Positions 24,901 through 33,581 of a stretch of DNA of 64,000 bases are shown here, piece after piece (the stretch's first letter is position 1; the number at the start of each line of letters is the position of its first letter). The notes below the pieces were generated by a model. It was not told where the DNA came from. It saw only the letters and a program-made list of their open reading frames with translations, and did not search any database. This stretch comes from G965205525 sp965205525. GTDB lineage: Bacteria; Pseudomonadota; Gammaproteobacteria; JABABF01. A program made the position numbers and the translations under genes. The DNA lies in NCBI GenBank assembly GCA_965205525.1, contig OZ242171.1, positions 434,001 to 498,000 on the forward strand. The letters run 5' to 3'.

Positions 24901-27900
24901 TGCTTTACCGCAAATGGTGCAGGTGCTCGCGGCGACTCTGGTAGACCTGACGCTTTCGCTGGAAGGGCCGCCGGGAGAGGTGCAGGTGGGTGAGGATTTC
25001 TCGGTGACGGTGGGCACCACTGGCAACATTGCAGTGCCGGATGGCACAACTGTCACGGTGACGGTAACGGTAAACGATGGCGCGGCGGATGAGCAGGTTA
25101 TGACGACTATGCTGACGGCCACGACATCTACGGCATCGGTATCTTTCGTGGCGCTGGCTGAGGCAGGTGAAGCGAGTGTGACAGCGACAGGCGTTGCAGA
25201 GACGAGTGCGGGCTTCCAGGAATTGGTAAGGGTATCTAGTGCAACTTCGATTGCGGTGCCTGTGGTAACGGCACCTTTGCAGTCAACATTGACCCTGTCG
25301 GTGTCCACGGATCCGGTGATCACAAGCGAAGAATTTGAAGTAGTAGTGGGGATAATTCCCGCATTGCCTGCGGGTGTATCGGTGGGAGTGGAAGTGACAT
25401 TAGACGGCGCTTCTCCTCAGAGGATGACTCTGAGAAATACGGATGCAACATTTACATTGATGTTCACGGCACCGGCCATGGCAGGCCCTGTAGTACTGAG
25501 AGCGAGCGTCGTGAGCTTAACAGGCGTTGCGGCTCTGAATAATGTAGTGGAGTCGGCGATGGCAACAGTGCAGGTTTTTCAGGAGGTGATTTCCCTGCAG
25601 CTGGAGCTGGATAGTCGTCCGTCTGATTTTTTTCTGACGGCACGATCTGAGTTTGATGTCATAGTGAGCACGGATATGCAGGTGCCGGTGGGGGTGACGG
25701 TGATGGTGACGGTCGGTTTTGATGGAGAGGAAAGGGTAGTGACGCTGACGAGTGCAGTTGCTTCAACAGAGGTGACCTTCACGGCGCCGGCCCGCATTGT
25801 GCCTGTGTCAGATACATCTTTGCTGACGACTGCGACGGCTACGGTGGACAGGGCGGATCCCGGTATCTTGGTGGTAGTGGCGCCCGCTGAAGAAGTCACG
25901 AGAGTATTTTTGAGGGGCATACTGGTGACGATTTCGGAGCCTACTCCGAACCCAGTGGATGCTGGCGAGGCTGTCACAGTGACAGTGAGTGCGCCGCAGG
26001 AGCAGCTGGCGGATAGCACGGTTACAATGGAGGTGACTTTCAACGAAGTAACTATCCAGGCCGTGCTGAGCGGTCAGACCCCCACGAGAATGGTGAGCTT
26101 TACAGCACCGGCATCGGGAACTCTGAATGTGGTGGCGGAACTTATAAGTGCCTCGCCTATGGATCTTCTGGATCCAGGGTTTTTGCCGACTCTGCCACAG
26201 AGCGTGCAGGTGCGCGCTTTAAGCACGGTGCAACTGACGCTGGGTGCGCCGGAGAACGTGACGGTAGGCGAAGAGTTCACGGTTGGCGTGGGCGTGTCTG
26301 AGGCGATGCCGATACCAGATGGAGCAGTGGTGAATGTGGTAGCGACCCTTAGGGACATGTCGTCCAATTCAGTTTCAGATACCGGGATGGGAACGCTGAC
26401 GGGTACGCCCCCCATGGCATCGGTGCCTCTTACTGCGCCGGCTGCATCGGGCGATTTTGTACTGGAGCTAAGCGGCGGCGAGGTGGTTACGAATACTCTG
26501 CGCGTGACAGTGCTGGGCACCTCAGCGACGATAGAGGTGGTGCCGCCGATTTCCCTGCAGCTGGTGCTGACACCGCCAGAGTCTGACCCGGCAGCACGGG
26601 ATGAATTTAATGTCACGGTGAGCACGGATCTTCCGGTGCCGGTGGGGACGGTGGTGACAGTGACAGTGAGTTTTGAGGAACAGGAAAGAGGAGTGGAGCT
26701 GACGAATGCAGAAACTTCTATGGAGGTGACCTTCACGGCGCCGGCCCGCATTGCGGAGAATTTGCCGGTGACTGCGACGGCTACGGCGGAAACAGCGGAA
26801 GGCGAGACCTTGGTGGTGGTGGCGGATGCTGAAGCTGTTCTGGTAGAAACAATTAGGAGGATCGTGCCGTTGATGCTTTCGGTGCTGAATCCAATGGGGA
26901 ATGCGCTGGATCCAATGACGCTGGAGGCTGGCGATGATTTCACAGTGAAAGTGAGTGCGGTGCAGAGATTGCTGGTGGATACCACGATTGCAGTGACGGT
27001 GACTTTCAACGGAGATCCTGTGCAGGTCGAGCTGAGCGGGCAGGTACTCGAGCACATGGTGGACTTCACAGCGCCGGTATTGCCGGCATTGCTGGAAGAG
27101 CCGGCAGTGAGGCTTCTGCCGGTGACGGCAGTTCCGGGCACCATAGAGCCTGCGGAACTTGTAACAGTCTCTTCGGCTACACGAGACGTGCAGGTGCGCG
27201 AGGTGAGTCCGGTAGAACTGACACTTTTGCTGGAAGGACCGGAAGAAGATGTGCTGGCGGGTGAGGATTTCTCGGTGATGGTGGGCACTGGAGGCGTTGC
27301 AGTGCCGGCTGGCACAACTGTCATAGTAACGGTAACGGTAAGCGATGGCGTGACGGATGATCAGGCTATAGCGACTATGCTGACGGCCATGATATCCACG
27401 GCAACGGTATCTTTCACGGCGCCGGCTGAGGCAGATGAAGTGAGCGTGACAGCGACAGGCGATGTGCTGACGAGTGCAGACTCCTTGGAAATAGTAACGC
27501 TATCTGATGCAACTCCGCTTACGGTGACGGTATCTCCTTTGCAGGTTCAGGTTTCCCTGCAGCTGGAGCTGACTGCGGTGGATACGGATTTTGCGGCGGA
27601 GTTTGGGGCTGAGTTTGCTGCGGCGGCACGGGATGAATTTGAGATCAGGGTGAGCACGGATATGCCGGTGCCGGCGATGACGACGGTGATGGTGACAGTG
27701 GGTTTTGAGGAACAGGAAAGAGGAGTGGAGCTGACGAATGCAGCTACTTCGGCGGTGGTGAGATTCACGGCGCCGGCCCTCATTGAGTTCAGAGGTCTGC
27801 CGTTGACTGCGACGGCTACGGTGGAAAGGGCGGCGGATGCCGAAGTCTTTGTGGTGGTGGAGCCCGCTGAACCTGCACGGGTAGTCATAGGTCCGAGGAA

Positions 27901-30900
27901 CATTTCGTTGGCGCTTTCGGAGCCTGATCCGAACCCAGTGGATGCCGGCTCGAGTTTCACAGTGACAGTGAGTGCGTCGTTGGCAGGGGGGCTGACGGAT
28001 ACCACGTTTACAGTGACAGTGATGGTGACTTTCAACACAGTAACTATCCCGGTCACGCTGAGCGAGCGGGAACTCGAGCGCATGGTGAGCTTCACGGCAC
28101 CGGGATCATCGGGAAATCTGGATGTGGTGGCAGTTCATGATGCAGGTACCGTGGAGCCTGCTATGGAACTTTTGAACATACTGAATTCTGGATTACGATC
28201 ACGCAGCGTGCAGGTGCGCGCGGTGAGCACGGTGCAACTGACGCTGGATGCGCCGCTGAGCGTGACGGTGGGCGAAGTGTTCACGGTTGACGTGGGCGTG
28301 TCTGGGGCGACGCCGCTACCAGATGGAACAGTGGTGAATGTGGAAGCGGCCCTTAGGGACATGTTGTCCAATTCAGTTTTAGGTACCGAGACGGGAACGC
28401 TGATGGATACGGCTCCCACGGCATCGGTATCTTTTGCTGCGCCGGCTGCATCGGGCGATTTTGCGCTGGATCTAAGCGGCAGCGTGGAGGTTACGGATAC
28501 TCTGCGCGTGACGGTGCTGGGCGCTTCAACGCAGATAGCGGTGGTGCCGATACCGCTGACACTTTCGCTGGAAGGGCCGGAAGAAGATGTGCTGGCGGGT
28601 GAGGATTTCTCGGTGATGGTGGGCACTGGAGGCGTTGCAGTGCCGGCTGGCACAACTGTCCTGGTTACGGTAAACGATGGCGCGGCGGATGAGCAGGCTA
28701 TGCTGACGGCCCGGATACCCACGGCATCGGTATCTTTCACGGCGCCGGCTGAGGCAGATGAAGTGAGCGTGACAGCGACAGGCGTTGTGCAGACGAGTGC
28801 GGGCTCCCTGGAAGTGGCGGTATCTAATGCAACTCCGCTTACGGTGCCTGTGGTAACAGGATCTCCTTTGCAGTCAACATTGACCCTGTCGGTGGCTTCT
28901 CCGGTGAACACAGGTAGCAGCTTTAATGTAATAGTGGGGATAATGCCCGCATTGCCTGAGGGTGTATCGGTGGAAGTGGAAGTGACACTAGACGGCACTG
29001 CTCCTCAGAGGGTGACGCTGTCATCTTCGGTTGCAACGGTGACATTAGAGTTCACGGCACCGACCATGGGAGGTGCTGTAGAACTGAGAGCGGACAGCCT
29101 GGGTTCAATAGGCGGTACGGCTCTGAATGTGGAGCCGGCGACGGCAACAGTGCAGGTTCAGGTTTCCCTGTTGCTGGAGCTGACTGCGGTGGATACGGAT
29201 TTTGCGGATGCTATTGGGTTTGATTTTGAGACGTTTCCTGGGATTCCCGCGGAGGCACGGGATGATTTTGATATCAGGGTGAGGACGGTGAGCCCGGATG
29301 AGGTGGACATAGATGGGAATCCGGTGCTGGTGGAGGTGCCGGCGGGGGTGACGGTGACGGTGACGGTCGGTTTTGAGGGAGAGGAAAGGGAAGCGGTGCT
29401 GACAAGTGCAGATACTTCGGCGGTGGTGACCTTCACGGCGCCGGCCCGCGTTGTTTTCTTGGGTCTGCCGTTGACTGCGACGGCTACGGTGGAAAAGGCG
29501 GCGGATGCCGATTTCTTGGTGGTGGTGGCGCCCGTTGCACCTGGACTGGTAAGAATACTTCCGAAGGTCATTTCGTTGGTGCTTTTGGAGCCTGATCCGA
29601 ACCCAGTGGATGCCGGCTCGATGTTCACAGTGACAATGAGTGCGTCGTTGCCAGGGGGGCTGACGGATACCACGTTTACAGTGACAGTGGAGGTGACTTA
29701 CGACGACGAAACTATCCTGGTCACGCTGAGCGAGCGGGCACTCGAGGGCATGGCGACCTTCATGGCACCGGGATCGGGACCGGACACTCTGAATGTGATG
29801 GCAGCTTTAGATACCATTACCATGGAGCCTAGGGATCTTGTGACCGTACTGTTTCCTGTAGAAGCATCGTTACGCAGCGTGCGGGTGCGCGCGGTAAGAA
29901 CGGTGCAACTGACGCTGATAGATGCGCCGCTGAGCGTGACGGTGGACGACGAGTTCGCGGTTATCGTGGGCGTGTCTGATACGATGCAGCTACTAAATGG
30001 AGCAGTGGTGGATGTGAGGGCGACCCTTAGGGACATGTCGTCCAATGAAGTTTTAAATACCGGGACGGGAACGCTGACGGTTGCGGACCCCACGGCGTCG
30101 GTGTCTCTTACTGCGCCGGCTGCATCGGGCAATTTTGTACTGGAGCTAAGCGGCGGGGGGCTTACGGATACTGTGCGCGTGACAGCGCTGGGCACTTCAA
30201 CGACGATAGCGGTGGTGGTGCCGGGGGTGCCGGGGCCGATACAGCTGATGCTTTCGCTGGCAGGACCAGAAGATGTGCAGGTGGGTGAAGTTTTCTCGGT
30301 GACGGTGGGCACTGGAGACGATGCAGTGCCGCCAGGCACAACTGTCGTGGTGACGGTAAACGATGGCACGACGGATGGGCAGGCTATGCTGACGGCCTCG
30401 ACAGCTACGGCATCGGTATCTTTCACGGCACCAATCCGTGCGGGTGTAGTGAGCGTGACAGCGACAGGCGTTGTGCAGACGAGTGCGGGCTTGGGGGTAT
30501 TGGGGGTATCTGATGCAGATCCGCTTGCGGTGATGGTACTTCCTGTGCAGGCAACGTTGACCCTGTCGGTGCTCACTGATCCGGTGATCGCAGGCGAATC
30601 CTTTACTATAGGAGTGAGTATAAGTGCGGGTGCAACGTCCGAATTTCCTGTGGAAGTGGCATTTACATTACCCGGCGGTGACATTCCGAGTAATGTGATG
30701 CTGTTAACAAACGATTTTGAGGTTCCATTTAGTGGGTTCGTAGCACCGCGCATGAGAGGTCCTGTGGAGCTGATAGCGGGAGTCGTCCTGGGCGACGGGC
30801 TTGAACTGAGTGTGCTGCCGGCGACGACGACAGTGCAGGTTCTGGAGCGGGTTTCCCTGACGCTGATGCTGGATGCGCCTCCGACAGTGGCGGCACGGGA

Positions 30901-32770
30901 TGAGTTTGATGTCACGGTGAGCACGGATCCGTCGGTGCCGGCGGGGGTGACGGTGACGGTGACAGTGAGTTTTGATGAAATGGAAAGGGAAGCGGTGCTG
31001 ACGGATACAGCTGCTTCGGAGGTGGTGACCTTCACGGCGCCGGCCCGCATTGTTCCCTTGGGTCTGCTGGTGACTGCGGAGGAGGCTACGGCGGAAGCGG
31101 CGGATGCCGATATCTTGGTGGTGGTGGGGACTCAGATTGGTGACCTGGTGGGGGTGACAGCGCAAGAGGTGCAGCTGACGCTTTTGGTGCCGCCCAGCCC
31201 GGTGGATGCCAACGATGCTTTCGACGTGAGAGTAGGTGTGACACCGGCATTGCTGGCGGATACCACGGTTGCAGCGGTGGTGACTTTCAACGGATTAACT
31301 ATGCGGACCACGCTGACCGATCGGGACCCCACGAGCATAGTGAGCTTCATGGCGCCGGAATCGGGGACTCTGGATGTGACAGCAGCGGCAGATGCCGTGG
31401 AGCCTGATGGTCTTGTGGCAGTAGCGGATGCGGCTACACAGAGCGTGCAGGTGCGCGCGATGGACACGATAGAACTGACGCTGGGTGCGCCGGCGAGTGT
31501 GACGGTGGGCGACTCGTTCACGGTTGCCGTGGGCGTGTCCGATACGATGCCGATACCGGCGGAGACGACGGTGATGGTGACAGTGAGTTTTGATGGAGCG
31601 CAAAGGATGGCAGTGCTGACGGATGCGGCCCCCACGGCATCGGTGTCTTTTGTTGCGCCGGTCACATCGGGCGGATTTTCGCTGGCGGCGCTAAGCAGCA
31701 GCGTGGATGTTCTGGATCCTCTCCGCAGGGTGGCAGTAACGGGCGCTTCAACGCCGATAGAGGTGGTGCCGGTGCAGCTGACGCTTTCGCTGGACGGACC
31801 AGATGTGCTGTCGGCGGGTGAGTCTTTCTCGGTGACGGTGGGCACTGGAGACGATGCAGTGCCGCCAGGCACAACTATCATGGTTATGGTGCGCGCTGGC
31901 GAGGGCACGGCGGATGCAGTGGTTGAGCTGACGGCCGCGACACCTACGGTACCGGTACCTTTGCCGGCGCCGGCGGCAGGTGAAGTGGGAGTGATAGCGA
32001 CAGGCGTTGTAGAGACGAGTGCGGGTTTCCTGGAAGTGGCGCTATCTGCTGCATCTCCGCTTACGGTGACGGTTACAGGTCTATTCCCAGTAGTACTTCG
32101 CCTTGAGGTACCAGATACCCCCGTATTCATGGGAGAAGAGTTTTCAGTAACAGTAAGTGCAGATCGCTTGCCGCAGGACCCAGCACCGGAGGTACTGGTT
32201 GTAAGAGTATCTCTGGAATTTGTTGAAGAGCCGATACTTGTGCTTCTGACAGCTAGAAGACTCAGTGACACAGCAATGTTTATAGCCCCTTCCGCAGTAG
32301 GGTTGACTTCCTATACCGTGACAACAGACAGCGACAGCGAGACGGGAGCACTTCTTATAACTGAGGCGACGACCGCAGTAGTCTTGGTCACGGGGCTCAC
32401 AGCGGTTAATGCCGATTTGTCTGGTGACGGCGACTTTAACGTTAACGACATGATAATTGCTGCGCGCGGTCTATTGACTGTCAACCATGCTGCCAGGGTT
32501 GAAGGAATTGATACGAGCGGCTTGGGATCTACTAGGGAGGCGGCTGCAGCTGAATTGCAGCTTCGGCTCGATAGTTTCCGGGGCGGAAGCGTTGCAGATG
32601 TTTCCGGCGACCAGCTGTTTGATTTGTCTGATGTGCTGATCATTACCCGCAGTTTGCTCGGCGAAGCGTACTCTTCTATCGTGAGAGCTCTTGGGGGCTT
32701 GGTGGATAACATTGTCACAGAAGATGAACTGCAAAGCCGGATTGAGACGTTGCGGGAGTCGTCTCGGTAG
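21674..32770 (+). CDS. Giant secreted Ig-like repeat protein 1 with C-terminal dockerin-like domain
   Basis: A 3,698-residue protein predicted to be exported by Sec: a long basic N-region of about 27 residues, a hydrophobic core (ALSCAFLLLLAAV) and a likely cut after ADA or AQ near residue 47. From residue 51 to about 3577 I count 33 tandem modules of about 100 residues. Each has a hydrophobic first strand, a 'G-x-x-F-x-V-x-V' strand, a 'P-x-x-T-x-V-x-V-x-V' strand, a 'V-x-F-x-A-P' strand and a closing 'V-x-V' strand, as expected for Ig-like beta sandwiches. The C-terminus carries two EF-hand calcium loops (residues 3581-3592 and 3642-3653), as in dockerin domains. Val, Thr, Ala and Ser dominate, Asp/Glu exceed Lys/Arg, and I see no Trp. 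No RTX repeats, beta-barrel or sortase motif are visible. Likely an adhesin or extracellular scaffold, by inference. The first of the two candidate ATGs (21674, 21683) is used. Confidence 0.88.
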   Translation: MKFMKEAKKSKNLGIQQAFLRTQTCFRVAALSCAFLLLLAAVPADAQEPQVSLQLMLSGPASVPAGERFNIRVFTDATVPAGTVVTARVSFGDQARVVTLASFGAFPNFRAPNSLVTDLPVTATATVSMVPEGTSVTVRDAADHLISTRARFAALALFVAPSIVDAEQVLTVTVTAPEGSLEGVTATVRVAFHEDTVDVMLSEGFGGLARFTAPTLETMATLEVTAVSIAVEPVALVLLNPAVPRSVQVRAAGRDLTLSLEGPLSVQVGEDFSVTVGTGDVAVPPGTTVTVRVAVNGGPPMTTTLTDTISTASVSFTAPAEAGDVRVTATGVPQTSMGSLRVQVLDAPELTVSVVEELLQATLTLSEFPSLVSANSTFTVTVGISPVLPPDASVEVQVTFGTASQRVILTEMIATTAVVFMAPDVGGLVELRADSLGTITAVGTDLNVEPTMEIVQVQEQISLKLLLDGFDRRLTVSARDDIPITVRTDAPVPEGVTVTVMINFDGEVRTVMLTSTDDFATEAFTAPARLVPDPGFLVTAEASSVTMANANILVDVEDSDDGRIRVIPRFIRLTLSEPDPRTVDAGESFTVMVGTQIPLVDTTITAEVTFNESTRQVVLSEQASERMVSFIAPALEVVTTLEVTADSVTFEPEDIVIVNDAPPRMVQVLAARRELTLSLDGPLSVQADEDFSVTVGTGDVAVPEGTTVVVTVMVSNGQAMTTTLTATISTASVVFRAPTEAGSEVTVTATGNPLTSIGSLGVQVFNAPALTVSVATEVRQATLTLLEFPSLVSANSTFTVTVGISPALLPGVSVEVEVTFGTASQRMMLTNTTVTVTLELMAPAVGDLVELRADSVGTITAAGTDLNVEPTMEMVQVQEQISLKLVLEGFLTASARDAVTITVRTDVPVPAAATVTVIINFGGEVRPVMLTRTDGVAMESFTARLVPDPGLLVTAEASSVTTANANILVEVENADDGFIRVVRRSIRLTLSEPSSSTVNARESFTVMVDAPPRLLTDTTITAEVTFDESTRQVVLSEQTPERMVSFIAPALAVTTTLDVTAASVAVEPAALVVVGVALPQMVQVLAATLVDLTLSLEGPPGEVQVGEDFSVTVGTTGNIAVPDGTTVTVTVTVNDGAADEQVMTTMLTATTSTASVSFVALAEAGEASVTATGVAETSAGFQELVRVSSATSIAVPVVTAPLQSTLTLSVSTDPVITSEEFEVVVGIIPALPAGVSVGVEVTLDGASPQRMTLRNTDATFTLMFTAPAMAGPVVLRASVVSLTGVAALNNVVESAMATVQVFQEVISLQLELDSRPSDFFLTARSEFDVIVSTDMQVPVGVTVMVTVGFDGEERVVTLTSAVASTEVTFTAPARIVPVSDTSLLTTATATVDRADPGILVVVAPAEEVTRVFLRGILVTISEPTPNPVDAGEAVTVTVSAPQEQLADSTVTMEVTFNEVTIQAVLSGQTPTRMVSFTAPASGTLNVVAELISASPMDLLDPGFLPTLPQSVQVRALSTVQLTLGAPENVTVGEEFTVGVGVSEAMPIPDGAVVNVVATLRDMSSNSVSDTGMGTLTGTPPMASVPLTAPAASGDFVLELSGGEVVTNTLRVTVLGTSATIEVVPPISLQLVLTPPESDPAARDEFNVTVSTDLPVPVGTVVTVTVSFEEQERGVELTNAETSMEVTFTAPARIAENLPVTATATAETAEGETLVVVADAEAVLVETIRRIVPLMLSVLNPMGNALDPMTLEAGDDFTVKVSAVQRLLVDTTIAVTVTFNGDPVQVELSGQVLEHMVDFTAPVLPALLEEPAVRLLPVTAVPGTIEPAELVTVSSATRDVQVREVSPVELTLLLEGPEEDVLAGEDFSVMVGTGGVAVPAGTTVIVTVTVSDGVTDDQAIATMLTAMISTATVSFTAPAEADEVSVTATGDVLTSADSLEIVTLSDATPLTVTVSPLQVQVSLQLELTAVDTDFAAEFGAEFAAAARDEFEIRVSTDMPVPAMTTVMVTVGFEEQERGVELTNAATSAVVRFTAPALIEFRGLPLTATATVERAADAEVFVVVEPAEPARVVIGPRNISLALSEPDPNPVDAGSSFTVTVSASLAGGLTDTTFTVTVMVTFNTVTIPVTLSERELERMVSFTAPGSSGNLDVVAVHDAGTVEPAMELLNILNSGLRSRSVQVRAVSTVQLTLDAPLSVTVGEVFTVDVGVSGATPLPDGTVVNVEAALRDMLSNSVLGTETGTLMDTAPTASVSFAAPAASGDFALDLSGSVEVTDTLRVTVLGASTQIAVVPIPLTLSLEGPEEDVLAGEDFSVMVGTGGVAVPAGTTVLVTVNDGAADEQAMLTARIPTASVSFTAPAEADEVSVTATGVVQTSAGSLEVAVSNATPLTVPVVTGSPLQSTLTLSVASPVNTGSSFNVIVGIMPALPEGVSVEVEVTLDGTAPQRVTLSSSVATVTLEFTAPTMGGAVELRADSLGSIGGTALNVEPATATVQVQVSLLLELTAVDTDFADAIGFDFETFPGIPAEARDDFDIRVRTVSPDEVDIDGNPVLVEVPAGVTVTVTVGFEGEEREAVLTSADTSAVVTFTAPARVVFLGLPLTATATVEKAADADFLVVVAPVAPGLVRILPKVISLVLLEPDPNPVDAGSMFTVTMSASLPGGLTDTTFTVTVEVTYDDETILVTLSERALEGMATFMAPGSGPDTLNVMAALDTITMEPRDLVTVLFPVEASLRSVRVRAVRTVQLTLIDAPLSVTVDDEFAVIVGVSDTMQLLNGAVVDVRATLRDMSSNEVLNTGTGTLTVADPTASVSLTAPAASGNFVLELSGGGLTDTVRVTALGTSTTIAVVVPGVPGPIQLMLSLAGPEDVQVGEVFSVTVGTGDDAVPPGTTVVVTVNDGTTDGQAMLTASTATASVSFTAPIRAGVVSVTATGVVQTSAGLGVLGVSDADPLAVMVLPVQATLTLSVLTDPVIAGESFTIGVSISAGATSEFPVEVAFTLPGGDIPSNVMLLTNDFEVPFSGFVAPRMRGPVELIAGVVLGDGLELSVLPATTTVQVLERVSLTLMLDAPPTVAARDEFDVTVSTDPSVPAGVTVTVTVSFDEMEREAVLTDTAASEVVTFTAPARIVPLGLLVTAEEATAEAADADILVVVGTQIGDLVGVTAQEVQLTLLVPPSPVDANDAFDVRVGVTPALLADTTVAAVVTFNGLTMRTTLTDRDPTSIVSFMAPESGTLDVTAAADAVEPDGLVAVADAATQSVQVRAMDTIELTLGAPASVTVGDSFTVAVGVSDTMPIPAETTVMVTVSFDGAQRMAVLTDAAPTASVSFVAPVTSGGFSLAALSSSVDVLDPLRRVAVTGASTPIEVVPVQLTLSLDGPDVLSAGESFSVTVGTGDDAVPPGTTIMVMVRAGEGTADAVVELTAATPTVPVPLPAPAAGEVGVIATGVVETSAGFLEVALSAASPLTVTVTGLFPVVLRLEVPDTPVFMGEEFSVTVSADRLPQDPAPEVLVVRVSLEFVEEPILVLLTARRLSDTAMFIAPSAVGLTSYTVTTDSDSETGALLITEATTAVVLVTGLTAVNADLSGDGDFNVNDMIIAARGLLTVNHAARVEGIDTSGLGSTREAAAAELQLRLDSFRGGSVADVSGDQLFDLSDVLIITRSLLGEAYSSIVRALGGLVDNIVTEDELQSRIETLRESSR
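21824..32404 (+). repeat. Array of 33 Ig-like modules in giant 1
   Basis: Modules fall into classes by opening words: C (V/ISL-x-L), D (LTLSEP-DP-x-PVDAG), A (LSLEGP-x-x-VQVGE-FSV), B (LTLS-x-x-x-x-PV-SANS) and E (VQLTL-x-AP-x-SVTVG). The order is C-D-A-B three times, then C-D-E, C-D-A, C-D-E-A-B twice, C-D-E-A, and a distinct last module. The missing members at two points look like in-frame deletions between homologous modules. Counts are by eye. Confidence 0.75.
32414..32670 (+). other. Dockerin-like calcium-loop pair of giant 1
   Basis: Loop one reads DLSGDGDFNVND, with Asp, Ser, Asp, Asp, Asn, Asp at EF-hand positions 1, 3, 5, 7, 9 and 12. Loop two reads DVSGDQLFDLSD, with Asp, Ser, Asp, Leu, Asp, Asp at the same positions. 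Each is followed by a short amphipathic helix (AARGLL, ITRSLLG). The 49-residue linker is longer than in cellulosomal dockerins. Partner unknown. Confidence 0.75.
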
Positions 32771-32783
32771 GCTGGGCAGCCTA
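32768..32783 (+). terminator. Hairpin at the end of giant gene 1
   Basis: TAGGCT-GGGC-AGCCTA is a perfect 6-bp stem with a 4-base loop that includes the stop codon itself. There is no T-run, so it may stabilise the 3' end or terminate weakly. The remainder of the 228-base gap up to 32998 holds a possible lone -10 hexamer (TAAAAT, 32871-32876) and no gene. Confidence 0.3.
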
Positions 32784-32998
32784 GCCCCTGATCTTGGCAT
32801 GTGGGGAAGAAGCTTATGAACAATCCTAGACTGCCCTTTTGGGTAGGGTGATATGACTTGGCGGAAGTGATAAAATGCACCATGATTTAACGCCAGCCTG
32901 CATAGCAATTCCACCGTTGCAATGTTCCCACACTCGGGGAGCAGTAAATTACGGCGGAAGCTTGCCAGCAAAATCGCTTTCTGTTCAAGAGGCAGAAA

Positions 32999-33307
32999 AT
33001 GAAGAACGATACTAACAATACTAAGTTCAGTTTCTTATGCAGGGGTAATGCATGTTCGTGCGAGACTTTCTCGTGTGGGCATTGCAGATGCCAGTCATTG
33101 CTTTTTTCATTGCCCAAGGGAGTGCTTTTGGCAGCATTCCTGTTGTTTTTTGGAGGGGTTGCCGGGTCTGCCTCCGCTCAGGGTGCGCAGACGCGTCAGC
33201 TGGTACTGACAGGTGTCCCAGAGGCAGTGGCGACAGGAAGCACATTCATCGTGACGATCGGAACGGACGAAGCACTGCCGGATGGTGTGACTATTTCACC
33301 TGAATAA
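32999..33307 (+). pseudogene. Truncated start of a third repeat-protein gene
   Basis: An ORF of 102 residues with an AGAGG ribosome site six bases before its ATG. It encodes a Cys-rich N-region, a hydrophobic core (VLLAAFLLFFGGVAG) and a cut site SASAQ, then the first half of a B'-class module (RQLVLTGVPEAVATGSTF ...). Bases 33193-33294 match 38134-38235 inside giant 2 at 97 of 102 positions. The match ends abruptly at ACTAT, after which the sequence is the copied start of giant 1 and the frame ends three codons later. The stop TAA directly abuts the ATG of giant 2, so the remnant may still be translated as a coupling leader. It could therefore be a dead fragment, a leader, or a stored alternative N-terminus. 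Confidence 0.75.
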
Positions 33308-33581
33308 ATGAAATTTATGAAAGAAGCAAAGAAATTAAAGCATTTAGGGATGCAGCAAGCCCTTCTCCGAACACAGACGTGTTTCAGAGTGGCCGCCCTG
33401 TCCTGCGCCTTTTTATTACTGCTGGCTGCTGTGCCGGCAGATGCCCAGGAGCCGCAGGTTTCCCTGCAGCTGGTGCTGTCTGGGCCTACGAATGTGCCGG
33501 CAGGGGGAGGCTTTAATATCAGGGTTTTCACGGATGCTATGGTGCCGGAGGGGACGGTGGTGACGGCGACGGTGAGTTTTG
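33291..33581 (+). repeat. Direct repeat: start region of giant gene 1 (copy 2)
   Basis: Second copy of 21657-21947, forming the start of giant 2. Its left edge fuses in the middle of the truncated ORF's module, with a 4- to 5-base overlap (CTAT) shared by both parents. Confidence 0.85.
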
